In this document: piece after piece, positions 1 through 5,361 of the stretch
How positions within the stretch are numbered: position 1 is the first letter of the stretch
Layout: each line of letters starts with the position of its first letter
Assembly (NCBI GenBank): GCA_003517915.1
Contig: DOZQ01000020.1
Coordinates: forward strand, 1-8,243
Origin: Oscillospiraceae bacterium
GTDB lineage: Bacteria; Bacillota; Clostridia; Oscillospirales; Acutalibacteraceae
DNA: 8,243 nt
Direction of reading: 5' to 3'
Translations under genes and position numbers: made by a program
Notes under the pieces: generated by a model
Told to the model about the DNA's origin: nothing
Database searches by the model: none
Seen by the model: the letters and a program-made list of their open reading frames with translations, nothing else

Positions 1-55
1 GTCACAATTCATTTACCGAATATTTAAAGCGGCTAAATGTTTAAGACACACATTA

Positions 56-84
56 CTTATATAATATAAATGCGCTCAAGGCAA
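56..84 (-). promoter_or_regulatory. Possible minus-strand promoter reading out of the left edge
   Basis: Read on the minus strand there is TTGCCT (79-84), a 17-nt spacer and TATAAG (56-61), matching the sigma-A consensus at 4 of 6 and 5 of 6 positions. It would drive a gene leftward, outside the window, which fits the minus orientation of rny and aroE. The area is AT-rich, so such matches arise easily by chance. The rest of positions 1-173 holds no convincing gene, only a pyrimidine-rich tract around 119-170. Confidence 0.25.
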
Positions 85-173
85 TTGATAATAATATCGC
101 TTTCCTATGACGCATCTTTCATTGATCCTTTTTCTTTTTTTTCATTCTTTCCTTTTTCATTCTTTTGCCCTAT

Positions 174-203
174 GAGACAGGCCCGCCGGCCTGTCTCTTT
201 TTT
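174..203 (+). terminator. Intrinsic terminator, plus strand
   Basis: A perfect 10-bp stem GAGACAGGCC (174-183) / GGCCTGTCTC (188-197) with a 4-nt CGCC loop is followed directly by six T (198-203). The T tract is on the plus strand only, so this ends rightward transcription. No plus-strand gene is visible in the 173 bases before it, so the transcript it ends must start outside the window or be non-coding. Confidence 0.75.
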
Positions 204-223
204 CTTATGGTAAAAAATACAGC

Positions 224-265
224 AAAAATCCCTGCTGGCGGCGACACGCAAACGGCAGGGATTTT
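224..265 (-). terminator. Terminator downstream of rny, probably bidirectional
   Basis: The arms AAAATCCCTGC (225-235) and GCAGGGATTTT (255-265) pair over 11 bp around a 19-nt loop. Read on the minus strand the stem ends in a T run, and it lies about 27 nt past the rny stop codon. The same stem has a weaker T-rich tail on the plus strand, so it may work both ways. Confidence 0.75.
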
Positions 266-291
266 CATTTTAATGAGTATATTCCGGAATA

Positions 292-1845
292 TTACTTGGC
301 GTAATCAATGGCTCTGTTTTCACGAATCAGATGCACCTTTATCTGGCCCGGATAATCGAGATCCTCTTCAATACGCTTCGCAATTTCACGCGCTAAAAGT
401 ATCATTTGATCGTCGTTGACCGATTCCGGCTTTATCATCACGCGAACCTCGCGGCCAGCCTGAATGGCGAACGAACGCTCTATGCCGTCAAAGGAATTGG
501 CGATTTCCTCAAGCTTTTCAAGGCGTTTGATATAGTTTTCGATGTTTTCACGCCGTGCCCCCGGCCTTGCCGCCGATATCGCATCGGCTGCCTGAACCAG
601 ACAGGCTATAACAGTGGTCGCCTCCACATCGCCATGGTGAGCCTCGACGGCGTGAATAACCGCCGGACTTTCCTTGTACTTCCGGCACACCTCGACCCCA
701 AGCTGTATGTGAGAGCCTTCCATCTCGTGGTCAAGAGCCTTGCCAATGTCATGAATAAGCCCCGCGCGGCGCGCAAGCTGTACGTCCTCGCCCAAATCGG
801 CGGCCATCAGCCCCGCTAGATAAGCCACCTCCAGTGAATGGTTAAGCACATTCTGGCCGTAGCTTGTCCGGTAATGCAGGCGGCCCAAAAGCTTGACAAG
901 CTCGGGATGCATGCTGTGAATATCCGTATCAAGAATCGCACGTTCACCCCGTACCTTAATGGTATGATCGACTTCCTTACGGGCTTTTTCGATCATTTCC
1001 TCAATGCGCGCCGGATGAATCCGGCCGTCGGTAATCAGCTTTTCAAGCGCTATGCGCGCTATCTCCCGGCGGATGGGATCAAAGCTGGAAAGGGTGATGG
1101 ATTCCGGCGTATCGTCAATTATCAGGTCAACGCCGGTCAGAGTTTCAAGCGTTCTTATATTTCTGCCTTCACGGCCGATGATCCTTCCCTTCATTTCATC
1201 GTTGGGAAGCGGCACGACCGAAACTGTCGCCTCTGAGGAATGGTCGGCGGCGCAGCGCTGAATAGCGCGTGAGATAAGCTCCCTGGCCTGAGCGTCCGCC
1301 TCTTCTTTGAATGACTGCTGATATTCTAAAATTCTAACCGCTTTTTCATGGGTCAGCTCGTCGTCCAGATTTTGCAGTAAATATTCTTTTGCCTGCTCTG
1401 TCGTAAGGCCGGATATTCTCTCAAGGAGAGACATTTGCTGGCGTTTCATTTCCTCGGCCTCACTGATTTTTTCGTCTACTTCCTTGCTGCGTTTTTGAAG
1501 CTTTTCTTCTTTTTGCTCCAGATTGTCTATTTTCTTTTCAAGAGTTTCCTCTTTTTGCTGTATTCTGCGTTCCTGCTTTTGCAGTTCCGAACGCCTTTCG
1601 CGCAGTTCCTTGTCCGATTCGGAGCGCAAGCGATGAATCTCATCCTTTGCCTCTAAGACAGACTCTTTTTTCTTGGCCTCGGCATTTTTCATAGCCTCGC
1701 TCAAAAGACGCTTAGATTCTTCCTCGGCTGAACCGATTACCCCCTCGGCTGTTTTTTTACGGTAATTTACTCCCACAAAAAACGCCAAAAGCCCGATCAC
1801 AACTGCCGTAACAGCAATTGATACAATTGCCGCGATTATTGGCAA
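292..1845 (-). CDS. rny: Ribonuclease Y
   Basis: RNase Y is a membrane-anchored endoribonuclease that starts mRNA decay in Gram-positive bacteria and can associate with degradosome partners. The 517 residues match the usual length of about 520 and show the full order of domains. There is one N-terminal membrane segment (about 4-26), a long Lys/Glu-rich coiled coil (about 28-200), and a KH RNA-binding domain with the [12 protein letters not shown] loop (about 220-231). An HD phosphohydrolase domain follows, with the metal-binding LIHDIGKA motif near 363-370. The start is TTG at 1843-1845. No ATG fits, and TAAGGAGGTG sits at ideal spacing upstream on the minus strand. It has its own promoter near 2128-2156 and a terminator downstream. 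The gene looks intact. aroE lies upstream on the same strand, and some read-through from it is possible. Confidence 0.97.
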   Translation of the reverse strand: MPIIAAIVSIAVTAVVIGLLAFFVGVNYRKKTAEGVIGSAEEESKRLLSEAMKNAEAKKKESVLEAKDEIHRLRSESDKELRERRSELQKQERRIQQKEETLEKKIDNLEQKEEKLQKRSKEVDEKISEAEEMKRQQMSLLERISGLTTEQAKEYLLQNLDDELTHEKAVRILEYQQSFKEEADAQARELISRAIQRCAADHSSEATVSVVPLPNDEMKGRIIGREGRNIRTLETLTGVDLIIDDTPESITLSSFDPIRREIARIALEKLITDGRIHPARIEEMIEKARKEVDHTIKVRGERAILDTDIHSMHPELVKLLGRLHYRTSYGQNVLNHSLEVAYLAGLMAADLGEDVQLARRAGLIHDIGKALDHEMEGSHIQLGVEVCRKYKESPAVIHAVEAHHGDVEATTVIACLVQAADAISAARPGARRENIENYIKRLEKLEEIANSFDGIERSFAIQAGREVRVMIKPESVNDDQMILLAREIAKRIEEDLDYPGQIKVHLIRENRAIDYAK

Positions 1846-2121
1846 CTAGACACCTCCTTATATTCAAGCCCTCCTCAATTTAAAATATTGCATATATTCC
1901 CTTAACAATAAAATTCCGGCCTCTCACCGGCCTCTCAATAGAGAAGGTCCTTTTAACCGCTGTTTCTTTTATGGGCCGCGTATCCACCCGTTTATAGCAA
2001 ATTGCCGTTATACCATACCGCATAAAAAGCGGATTGGCATTTAGATGAATGCTATTATGCAGTTATAAAATTACCTGTGCCGCTATCCGCCAAAAGCGGC
2101 ATGAAGCAATATACTACACCT
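1846..2121 (-). other. Long structured 5' untranslated leader of rny
   Basis: If transcription starts about 7 nt past the -10 box, the rny mRNA has roughly 275 nt before its TTG start and no plausible ORF in it. On the plus strand I see a 7-bp stem TGCCGCT (2078-2084) / AGCGGCA (2095-2101), a 5-bp stem GCATT (2037-2041) / AATGC (2048-2052), and CCGC (2018-2021) / GCGG (2029-2032) enclosed by TGCC/GGCA. There is also an immediate tandem repeat of CCGGCCTCTCA (1916-1926 and 1927-1937). I recognise no named riboswitch. It may be a control or processing region, for example for autoregulation by RNase Y; that is inference. Confidence 0.45.
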
Positions 2122-2127
2122 TTTTTT

Positions 2128-2156
2128 ATTTTATCTCTAAACATATCGCCTGTCAA
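2128..2156 (-). promoter_or_regulatory. Sigma-A-type promoter of rny
   Basis: Read on the minus strand: a perfect -35 TTGACA (2151-2156), a 17-nt spacer and -10 TAAAAT (2128-2133, 5 of 6). It lies in the 377-nt gap between aroE and rny and points at rny, with an expected start near 2121. This is the only strong promoter in the gap. Confidence 0.75.
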
Positions 2157-2222
2157 GGTAATTATACTAAATTTCACCTAAGTGCAAAACGCAACTTTAA
2201 TTTTTCATACAAATAATAACTA

Positions 2223-3059
2223 TTACATCACCCTCATCTGGGAGTTGGCCGACTCGATAATTTCCGATACTGCCTTTTCGGCAAATTCTCCCCCATACCA
2301 TATTTTGTGAGCATACACCGCTTGCCATACCAGCATCGGCATCCCTCCGCAAACCACCGTTCCGCACTTCCTAGCCGATTTTATAAGCTCGGTTTCCTGC
2401 GGATTATAAACCGCGTCGAAAACCGCCTCTGTGCTGTCCAGAACCTTCCTGAGCACCGGCATACCGTTCACGTGAGGGAACATCCCCACCGGTGTCGCGT
2501 TGCACAGCAGGTTTATATCACTATGTAAATCATCCAAAACCTCCGCCGACACCGCCGCTCCGTTTATCGCGGCTGAAATTTCGTCCCGCAGCTTAACAGC
2601 TCCAACAAGACTTTCACGGCGCACAGCTACTGTCACCTTGCAGCCCATGCCCGCAAGCTCATAAGCCATCATCCGCCCGGCGCCGCCCGCGCCGCAGACA
2701 ACGACTCTCCCTGCCGGCTTTATTCCGTTAAGGCGCAGCGCGGTCAAAAATCCGTCCGCGTCTGTGTTATAGCCCTTCAGGAGCGTCCCGCCGCTCACTG
2801 TGTTGACCGACCCGTAAAACGCGGCTCTGCCATCCAGAGCATCCAAATACGGGATTATCGCCCGCTTGAACGGTATGGTTACGTTAAAGCCCGCATATTC
2901 CCGCAGCCGGCCGATATTCACGGCCAAGCTTTCGGGTGAAATCTCCAAAAGCCGGTAATCGGCGGTTCTGCTTGACAGCTTAAACAACTCCCCATGTATG
3001 AATGGCGACATGGAATGCCCCAGAGGATATCCAATAAGCGCATATTTTTCCAAAGACAC
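2223..3059 (-). CDS. aroE: Shikimate dehydrogenase
   Basis: AroE reduces 3-dehydroshikimate to shikimate with NADPH, the fourth step of the shikimate pathway, in the cytoplasm. The 278 residues fit the family. The N-terminal substrate domain has GYPLGHSMSP with the SxS pair (16, 18), NVTIPFK with the catalytic Lys65, and NTDADG with Asp100. The nucleotide-binding fold has GAGGAG (123-128), and later come NATPVGM and the C-terminal GGMPMLVWQA. The start is GTG at 3057-3059: an ATG overlapping it is out of frame, and GAGAGGGTG lies just upstream. It diverges from acpP, and their start regions share about 190 bp. No strong terminator follows, only a weak 6-bp bulged hairpin before the rny promoter. 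I see no confident promoter; weak minus-strand -10-like boxes overlap the acpP promoter. It is separate from the other aro genes of the window, which lie on the opposite strand. Confidence 0.95.
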   Translation of the reverse strand: MSLEKYALIGYPLGHSMSPFIHGELFKLSSRTADYRLLEISPESLAVNIGRLREYAGFNVTIPFKRAIIPYLDALDGRAAFYGSVNTVSGGTLLKGYNTDADGFLTALRLNGIKPAGRVVVCGAGGAGRMMAYELAGMGCKVTVAVRRESLVGAVKLRDEISAAINGAAVSAEVLDDLHSDINLLCNATPVGMFPHVNGMPVLRKVLDSTEAVFDAVYNPQETELIKSARKCGTVVCGGMPMLVWQAVYAHKIWYGGEFAEKAVSEIIESANSQMRVM

Positions 3060-3108
3060 ATTTACACCCTCTCAATAAAAATTTTTGCGGTTTTTTTCTC
3101 ATAATGTA

Positions 3109-3137
3109 TTGACAAAGCAATATAATACAAATATGAT
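3109..3137 (+). promoter_or_regulatory. Sigma-A-type promoter of acpP
   Basis: A perfect TTGACA (3109-3114), a 17-nt spacer and TATGAT (3132-3137, 5 of 6) predict a start near 3144. That leaves an untranslated leader of about 100 nt, which contains a small bulged hairpin (ATGAAA 3166-3171 with TTTCAT 3187-3192, and an inner CCG/CGG). A TATAAT at 3121-3126 has no -35 at proper spacing and is probably not used. Confidence 0.8.
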
Positions 3138-3246
3138 TGGTGAGGAAGCAAATTGGTTTGTTTTTATGAAACCGCCAAAGCTCGGCTTTCATGATAACAT
3201 ACCCTTTCCTTGTTTGTCCAATAATAATCCTAAGGAGGCTTATAAC

Positions 3247-3474
3247 ATGGTTTTTGAAAAAGTTCGGGAGATTCTGTGTCAGCAGCTGGACGTGGAGGAA
3301 GAACAGGTATCTATGGAGTCGGCCATAATTGAAGATCTCAACGCCGACAGCCTTGACCTTGTGGATCTGGTCATGTCGCTCGAAGATGAATTTGACATTG
3401 AGATCCCGGACGAGGACGTCGAAAAGATTAAAACTGTCGGCGATCTTGTCGGTTATATCGAAAAAAATAAGTAG
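3247..3474 (+). CDS. acpP: Acyl carrier protein
   Basis: ACP carries growing acyl chains on a 4'-phosphopantetheine arm during fatty acid synthesis in the cytoplasm. The 75-residue acidic protein has typical length and composition. The modification motif ADSLDLVDL holds the predicted attachment site Ser35, and it is followed by the acidic recognition helix ([15 protein letters not shown]). The reading frame stays open upstream to 3085, but ATG 3247 is the right start: TAAGGAGG (3231-3238) sits 8 nt before it, and it gives the canonical N-terminus [10 protein letters not shown]. It has its own promoter and a hairpin after it, so it is probably a single-gene transcript. No fab, plsX or rnc genes are beside it in this window, although acpP is often found near them. 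Confidence 0.96.
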   Translation: MVFEKVREILCQQLDVEEEQVSMESAIIEDLNADSLDLVDLVMSLEDEFDIEIPDEDVEKIKTVGDLVGYIEKNK

Positions 3475-3500
3475 TTCCCGATATAACTCCGCATGCTTTA

Positions 3501-3550
3501 CATGAAAAACAATGCACGCCCTGCCCTTTGGTACGGCGTGTGTTTTCATG
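3501..3550 (+). terminator. Long hairpin after acpP, possible bidirectional terminator
   Basis: The outer arms CATGAAAA (3501-3508) and TTTTCATG (3543-3550) are perfect complements. They enclose CACGCC (3515-3520) / GGCGTG (3535-3540). The GC-rich inner stem is followed by TGTTTTC on the plus strand and by a five-T run on the minus strand, so it could end acpP transcription and also act leftward. The T runs are short, so efficiency is uncertain. Confidence 0.5.
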
Positions 3551-3574
3551 TGAGTATTTTCGAAAATGCACTTG

Positions 3575-3662
3575 ACCGAGGCAGCTTATCTCTGGCAAAT
3601 TCGGCTTTATGTCATATACTGATTATAAATACTGTTTATATAGCCAAACCAATCGCCTCGGT
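3575..3662. other. Inverted-repeat-bounded AT-rich segment, possible structured RNA
   Basis: ACCGAGGC (3575-3582) and GCCTCGGT (3655-3662) are perfect 8-bp complements 72 nt apart. The right arm ends in a TTTT run (3662-3665). Shorter inner complements exist (TGGC 3593-3596 with GCCA 3643-3646; GGCT 3603-3606 with AGCC 3642-3645, mutually exclusive). It could be a small RNA with a terminator-like closing stem, a second terminator for acpP, or chance. No coding ORF with a ribosome binding site covers it. Confidence 0.25.
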
Positions 3663-3698
3663 TTTGAAATGGTTCTAGTATAAAATAAAAACTTTTTG

Positions 3699-3727
3699 TT
3701 GACAAATACGCCTTCAGGTATTATCAT
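3699..3727 (+). promoter_or_regulatory. Sigma-A-type promoter of the aroF leader
   Basis: A perfect TTGACA (3699-3704), a 17-nt spacer and TATCAT (3722-3727, 5 of 6) predict transcription from about 3734. That is 27 nt before the leader peptide start and 238 nt before aroF. A shifted alternative, TTGTTG (3696-3701) with TATTAT (3719-3724), overlaps it and is weaker at -35. Confidence 0.8.
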
Positions 3728-3760
3728 AAACCAAAACCCATAAATTTTCGGAGGAACATC

Positions 3761-3868
3761 ATGGCTCTGAATTACACAAAAGCTTACTTTACCTATTATC
3801 CCGGCTCTTTCTTTAGAGCCCGGGGCGGTTTCTTTTGTGTAAAATCAGATAGGTATCATGAGTTTTGA
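3761..3868 (+). CDS. Tyr/Phe-rich leader peptide of the aroF attenuator
   Basis: This 35-residue ORF starts at ATG 3761 with GGAGG (3750-3754) 6 nt upstream and ends at TGA 3866-3868. It holds Tyr at 5, 9, 12, 13 and 32 and Phe at 10, 17, 18, 24, 25 and 35, so 11 of 35 residues are Tyr or Phe; there is no Trp. The densest run is KAYFTYYPGSFF (residues 7-18). It lies between a strong promoter and a terminator just before DAHP synthase, so it reads as a regulatory peptide whose translation senses charged tRNA-Tyr and tRNA-Phe, like the pheA or trp leaders. The stop codon falls inside the left arm of the antiterminator. A ribosome that finishes the peptide would therefore mask that arm and allow termination, while one stalled at codons 5-18 would leave it free. 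The role is inferred from arrangement and composition; I do not recognise the exact peptide. Confidence 0.85.
   Translation: MALNYTKAYFTYYPGSFFRARGGFFCVKSDRYHEF
3772..3842 (+). promoter_or_regulatory. Nested stem-loops inside the leader peptide ORF
   Basis: The outer arms TTACACAAAAG (3772-3782) and CTTTTGTGTAA (3832-3842) are perfect 11-bp complements. Inside, CCCGGCTCT (3800-3808) pairs with AGAGCC-C-GGG (3815-3824), 9 bp with one bulged C around a TTCTTT loop, followed by a T-rich stretch (3829-3836). A further pairing, TACCTAT (3790-3796) with ATAGGTA (3849-3855), crosses the outer stem, so the two exclude each other or form a pseudoknot. The position of the ribosome on the Tyr/Phe codons would decide which forms. 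The inner hairpin may act as a pause site or a weak first terminator. Confidence 0.6.
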
Positions 3869-3913
3869 CCGAAGGTGTAATTTTATTTCCGCATTTAACG
3901 GCGGGACTCATGA
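3856..3913 (+). promoter_or_regulatory. Antiterminator pairing of the aroF leader
   Basis: TCATGAGT (3856-3863) is a perfect complement of ACTCATGA (3906-3913). It can extend by three G-U pairs and a G-C pair to 3867/3902, giving about 12 pairs. The right arm is the left arm of the terminator at 3902-3937, so the two structures exclude each other. The leader stop codon (3866-3868) lies in the left arm, the classic arrangement for ribosome-controlled antitermination. Confidence 0.7.
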
Positions 3914-3937
3914 CACATGAGTCCCGTTTTTTATTTT
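3902..3937 (+). terminator. Attenuator terminator before aroF
   Basis: A perfect 11-bp stem CGGGACTCATG (3902-3912) / CATGAGTCCCG (3916-3926) with a 3-nt ACA loop is followed by TTTTTTATTTT. It ends 34 nt before the aroF start codon. A strong terminator between a promoter and the gene it serves only makes sense if termination is conditional, which fits the competing antiterminator. Confidence 0.9.
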
Positions 3938-3971
3938 GCGAAAAACTTATTTGAAGAAAGGGTTGGCCTAA

Positions 3972-4978
3972 ATGATTATCGTACTGAAAAGCGGAACCTC
4001 CCCGGAACAGGTGAAAAAAATCACCGACAACCTCTGCAAAGAATACAAGGTTCAAATAACCACCTCGCTCGGATTCCAGTCCACGGTGCTGGGACTCATT
4101 GGCGACACCCACGCTATAGACATCGAATATTTGCAGGCGCAGGACTATATCGAAAACATCAAGCGCATTCAGGAGCCGTATAAAAAAGCCAACCGTAAGT
4201 TTCATCCCGATGACACGAGTCATCGAGGTAGGCGGGCGTACTCATTGGCGGAGGCGGGCTTTCGCTGATAGCCGGACCCTGCTCTATTGAAAGCCGCGAG
4301 CAGATGCTCAGCATCGCCGAAAGCGTTAAGGCTTCCGGCGCGGGATTTTTACGCGGCGGCGCTTTCAAGCCGCGCACCTCTCCCTACGCGTTTCAGGGGC
4401 TAAGGGGACAAGGGCTGGATCTGCTGCTTGAAGCTAAAAAACAGACCGGTCTTCCGGTCGTTACCGAAATCATGAGCATTTCCCATATCGATATGTTTGT
4501 GGATGTCGATATAATTCAGGTCGGAGCGCGCAACATGCAGAATTTCGAGCTGCTCAAGGCTCTGGGCAGTCTCAACAAGCCGATCCTTTTAAAGCGCGGG
4601 CTTTCAAACACTGTTGAGGAAACGCTGATGAGCGCCGAATATATCATGAGCGGCGGCAATGAACGGGTTATTTTGTGTGAGCGCGGAATACGCACCTTTG
4701 AAAATATCACCCGCAACACGCTGGATATTTCCGCGATTCCGGTATTCAAAAAGCTATCGCATCTCCCCGTCGTCGTTGATCCATCTCACGCGTCCGGACT
4801 TAACTGGCTCATTGAACCTCTGGCGCTAGCGTCGGTCGCCGCCGGCGCGGACGGCCTAATAATCGAGGTGCACAACGATCCCGCTCACGCGCTGTGCGAC
4901 GGCGCGCAGTCCCTAACCCCGGCGCAGTTCGACAGCCTGTGCGGAAAGCTCGAACGGGTGAAACAGGCCACCGCGTAA
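3972..4978 (+). pseudogene. aroF: DAHP synthase, broken by two +1 frameshifts as sequenced
   Basis: DAHP synthase condenses phosphoenolpyruvate and erythrose-4-phosphate, the first step of the shikimate pathway. This is the Thermotoga-like type, with an N-terminal ferredoxin-like regulatory domain (MIIVLKSGTSPEQ to FHPDDT, 3972-4217) and a TIM barrel. The barrel has [52 protein letters not shown] and IIEVH; the family's Cys, His, Glu and Asp metal ligands are visible. The frame breaks twice: one extra base near 4218 (after DDT) and one within 4234-4237 (after VIEVGG). Removing both gives 334 residues, close to the usual 338, with no other damage. Uncorrected translation stops at 4266-4268. 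A restart at ATG 4304 would lack AGPCSIES, so fragments should be inactive. AAAGGG lies 9 nt before ATG 3972. Well-kept motifs suggest sequencing error or a very recent mutation, not an old pseudogene. Confidence 0.9.
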
Positions 4979-5027
4979 GAAATAAAGGGGGTATCCATAC
5001 CCCCTTTAGATTCCCCGGGTTAAGGTA

Positions 5028-5060
5028 AAAAATCGCCGCGCATGTCGCCGATTTTTATTT
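5028..5060 (+). terminator. Terminator in repeat unit 1, after aroF
   Basis: AAAAATCG (5028-5035) pairs with CGATTTTT (5049-5056); an inner GCG/CGC extends the stem past a CC bulge. The T-rich tail runs to 5060 (ATTTTTATTT). It lies 50 nt past the aroF stop and is the natural end of the aroF transcript. Confidence 0.65.
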
Positions 5061-5157
5061 ATTCCACATGGGAAAGACTCGAACGGGTAAAGCAGGCCAC
5101 CGCGTAAGAGAATAAAGGGGGTATCCATACCCCCTTTAGATTCCCCGGTTCAAGGTG

Positions 5158-5190
5158 AAAAATCGCCGCACATGTCGCCGATTTTTATTT
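5158..5190 (+). terminator. Terminator in repeat unit 2
   Basis: This is the duplicate of the unit 1 terminator: AAAAATCG (5158-5165) with CGATTTTT (5179-5186) and the same T-rich tail. One inner base differs (GCA for GCG), which weakens the inner extension but not the main stem. Confidence 0.6.
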
Positions 5191-5285
5191 ATTCCACATG
5201 GGAAAGACTCGAACGGGTAAAGCAGGCCACCGCGTAAGAATAAAGGGGGTATCCATACCCCCTTTAGATTCCCCGGGTTAAGGTG

Positions 5286-5313
5286 AAAAATCGCCGCGCA
5301 TGTAGCCGGTTTT
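5286..5313 (+). terminator. Decayed terminator in repeat unit 3
   Basis: AAAATCG (5287-5293) can still pair with CGGTTTT (5307-5313) through one G-U pair, but the tail is shorter (TTTTATTGG) than in units 1 and 2. It may be partly active or inactive. Confidence 0.35.
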
Positions 5314-5361
5314 ATTGGTTTCACATGCAAAGCGTTGAAACGGGTAAGGCGGACGGCGTAG

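Larger units (their letters stand above)
4949..5361 (+). repeat. Tandem repeat starting in the 3' end of aroF (3 full units and a decayed fourth)
   Basis: Units run 4949-5077 (129 bp), 5078-5207 (130 bp) and 5208-5334 (127 bp), and a partial degenerate unit covers 5335-5361. Each full unit begins CTCGAACGGG, the codons for the last residues of AroF (LERVKQATA and stop). It continues with a perfect hairpin (AAAGGGGGTA / TACCCCCTTT, loop TCCA, at 4984-5007, 5114-5137, 5242-5265), then TTCCCCGG, a terminator, and CACATG. Only unit 1 is attached to the live gene. The short match GGAAAG occurs just before unit 1 (4943-4948) and at the end of units 1 and 2, and may mark the junction of the original duplication. 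The array fills nearly all of the gap between aroF and tyrA. The end of unit 3 and unit 4 have diverged. Confidence 0.92.

Noticed and set aside
1976..1990. T-box-like string on the minus strand in the rny leader
   Set aside because: It deviates from the AGGGTGGNACCGCG consensus at central positions, I see no specifier stem or matching terminator, and rny is not an amino acid gene.
3085..3246. In-frame N-terminal extension of acpP
   Set aside because: The frame is open by chance. The canonical ACP start and a strong Shine-Dalgarno sequence are at 3231-3249, and the promoter -10 box lies inside the extension.
2980..3549. 189-codon minus-strand ORF overlapping aroE start and antisense to acpP
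   Set aside because: It is the reverse of acpP and of the promoter region, with unlikely composition and no ribosome binding site seen.
3493..3678. 61-codon plus-strand ORF after acpP
   Set aside because: It has no ribosome binding site, runs through hairpin sequences and shows no recognisable domain.
3761..3971. T-box riboswitch upstream of aroF
   Set aside because: No GGGTGGNACCGCG core is found, and the translated leader ORF and antiterminator overlap explain the region better.
4215..4240. Programmed ribosomal frameshift in aroF
   Set aside because: Two separate shifts within about 20 nt would be needed, no slippery heptamer or stimulatory structure is evident, and DAHP synthases are not known to use one.
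5136..5330. 64-codon minus-strand ORF inside the repeats
   Set aside because: It is a by-product of translating the tandem repeat, shows the same peptide twice and has no start signals.
4949..5361. CRISPR array or mobile element as explanation of the repeats
   Set aside because: The units are contiguous 127-130-bp tandem copies without spacers, and there are no cas genes, transposase or target-site duplications.
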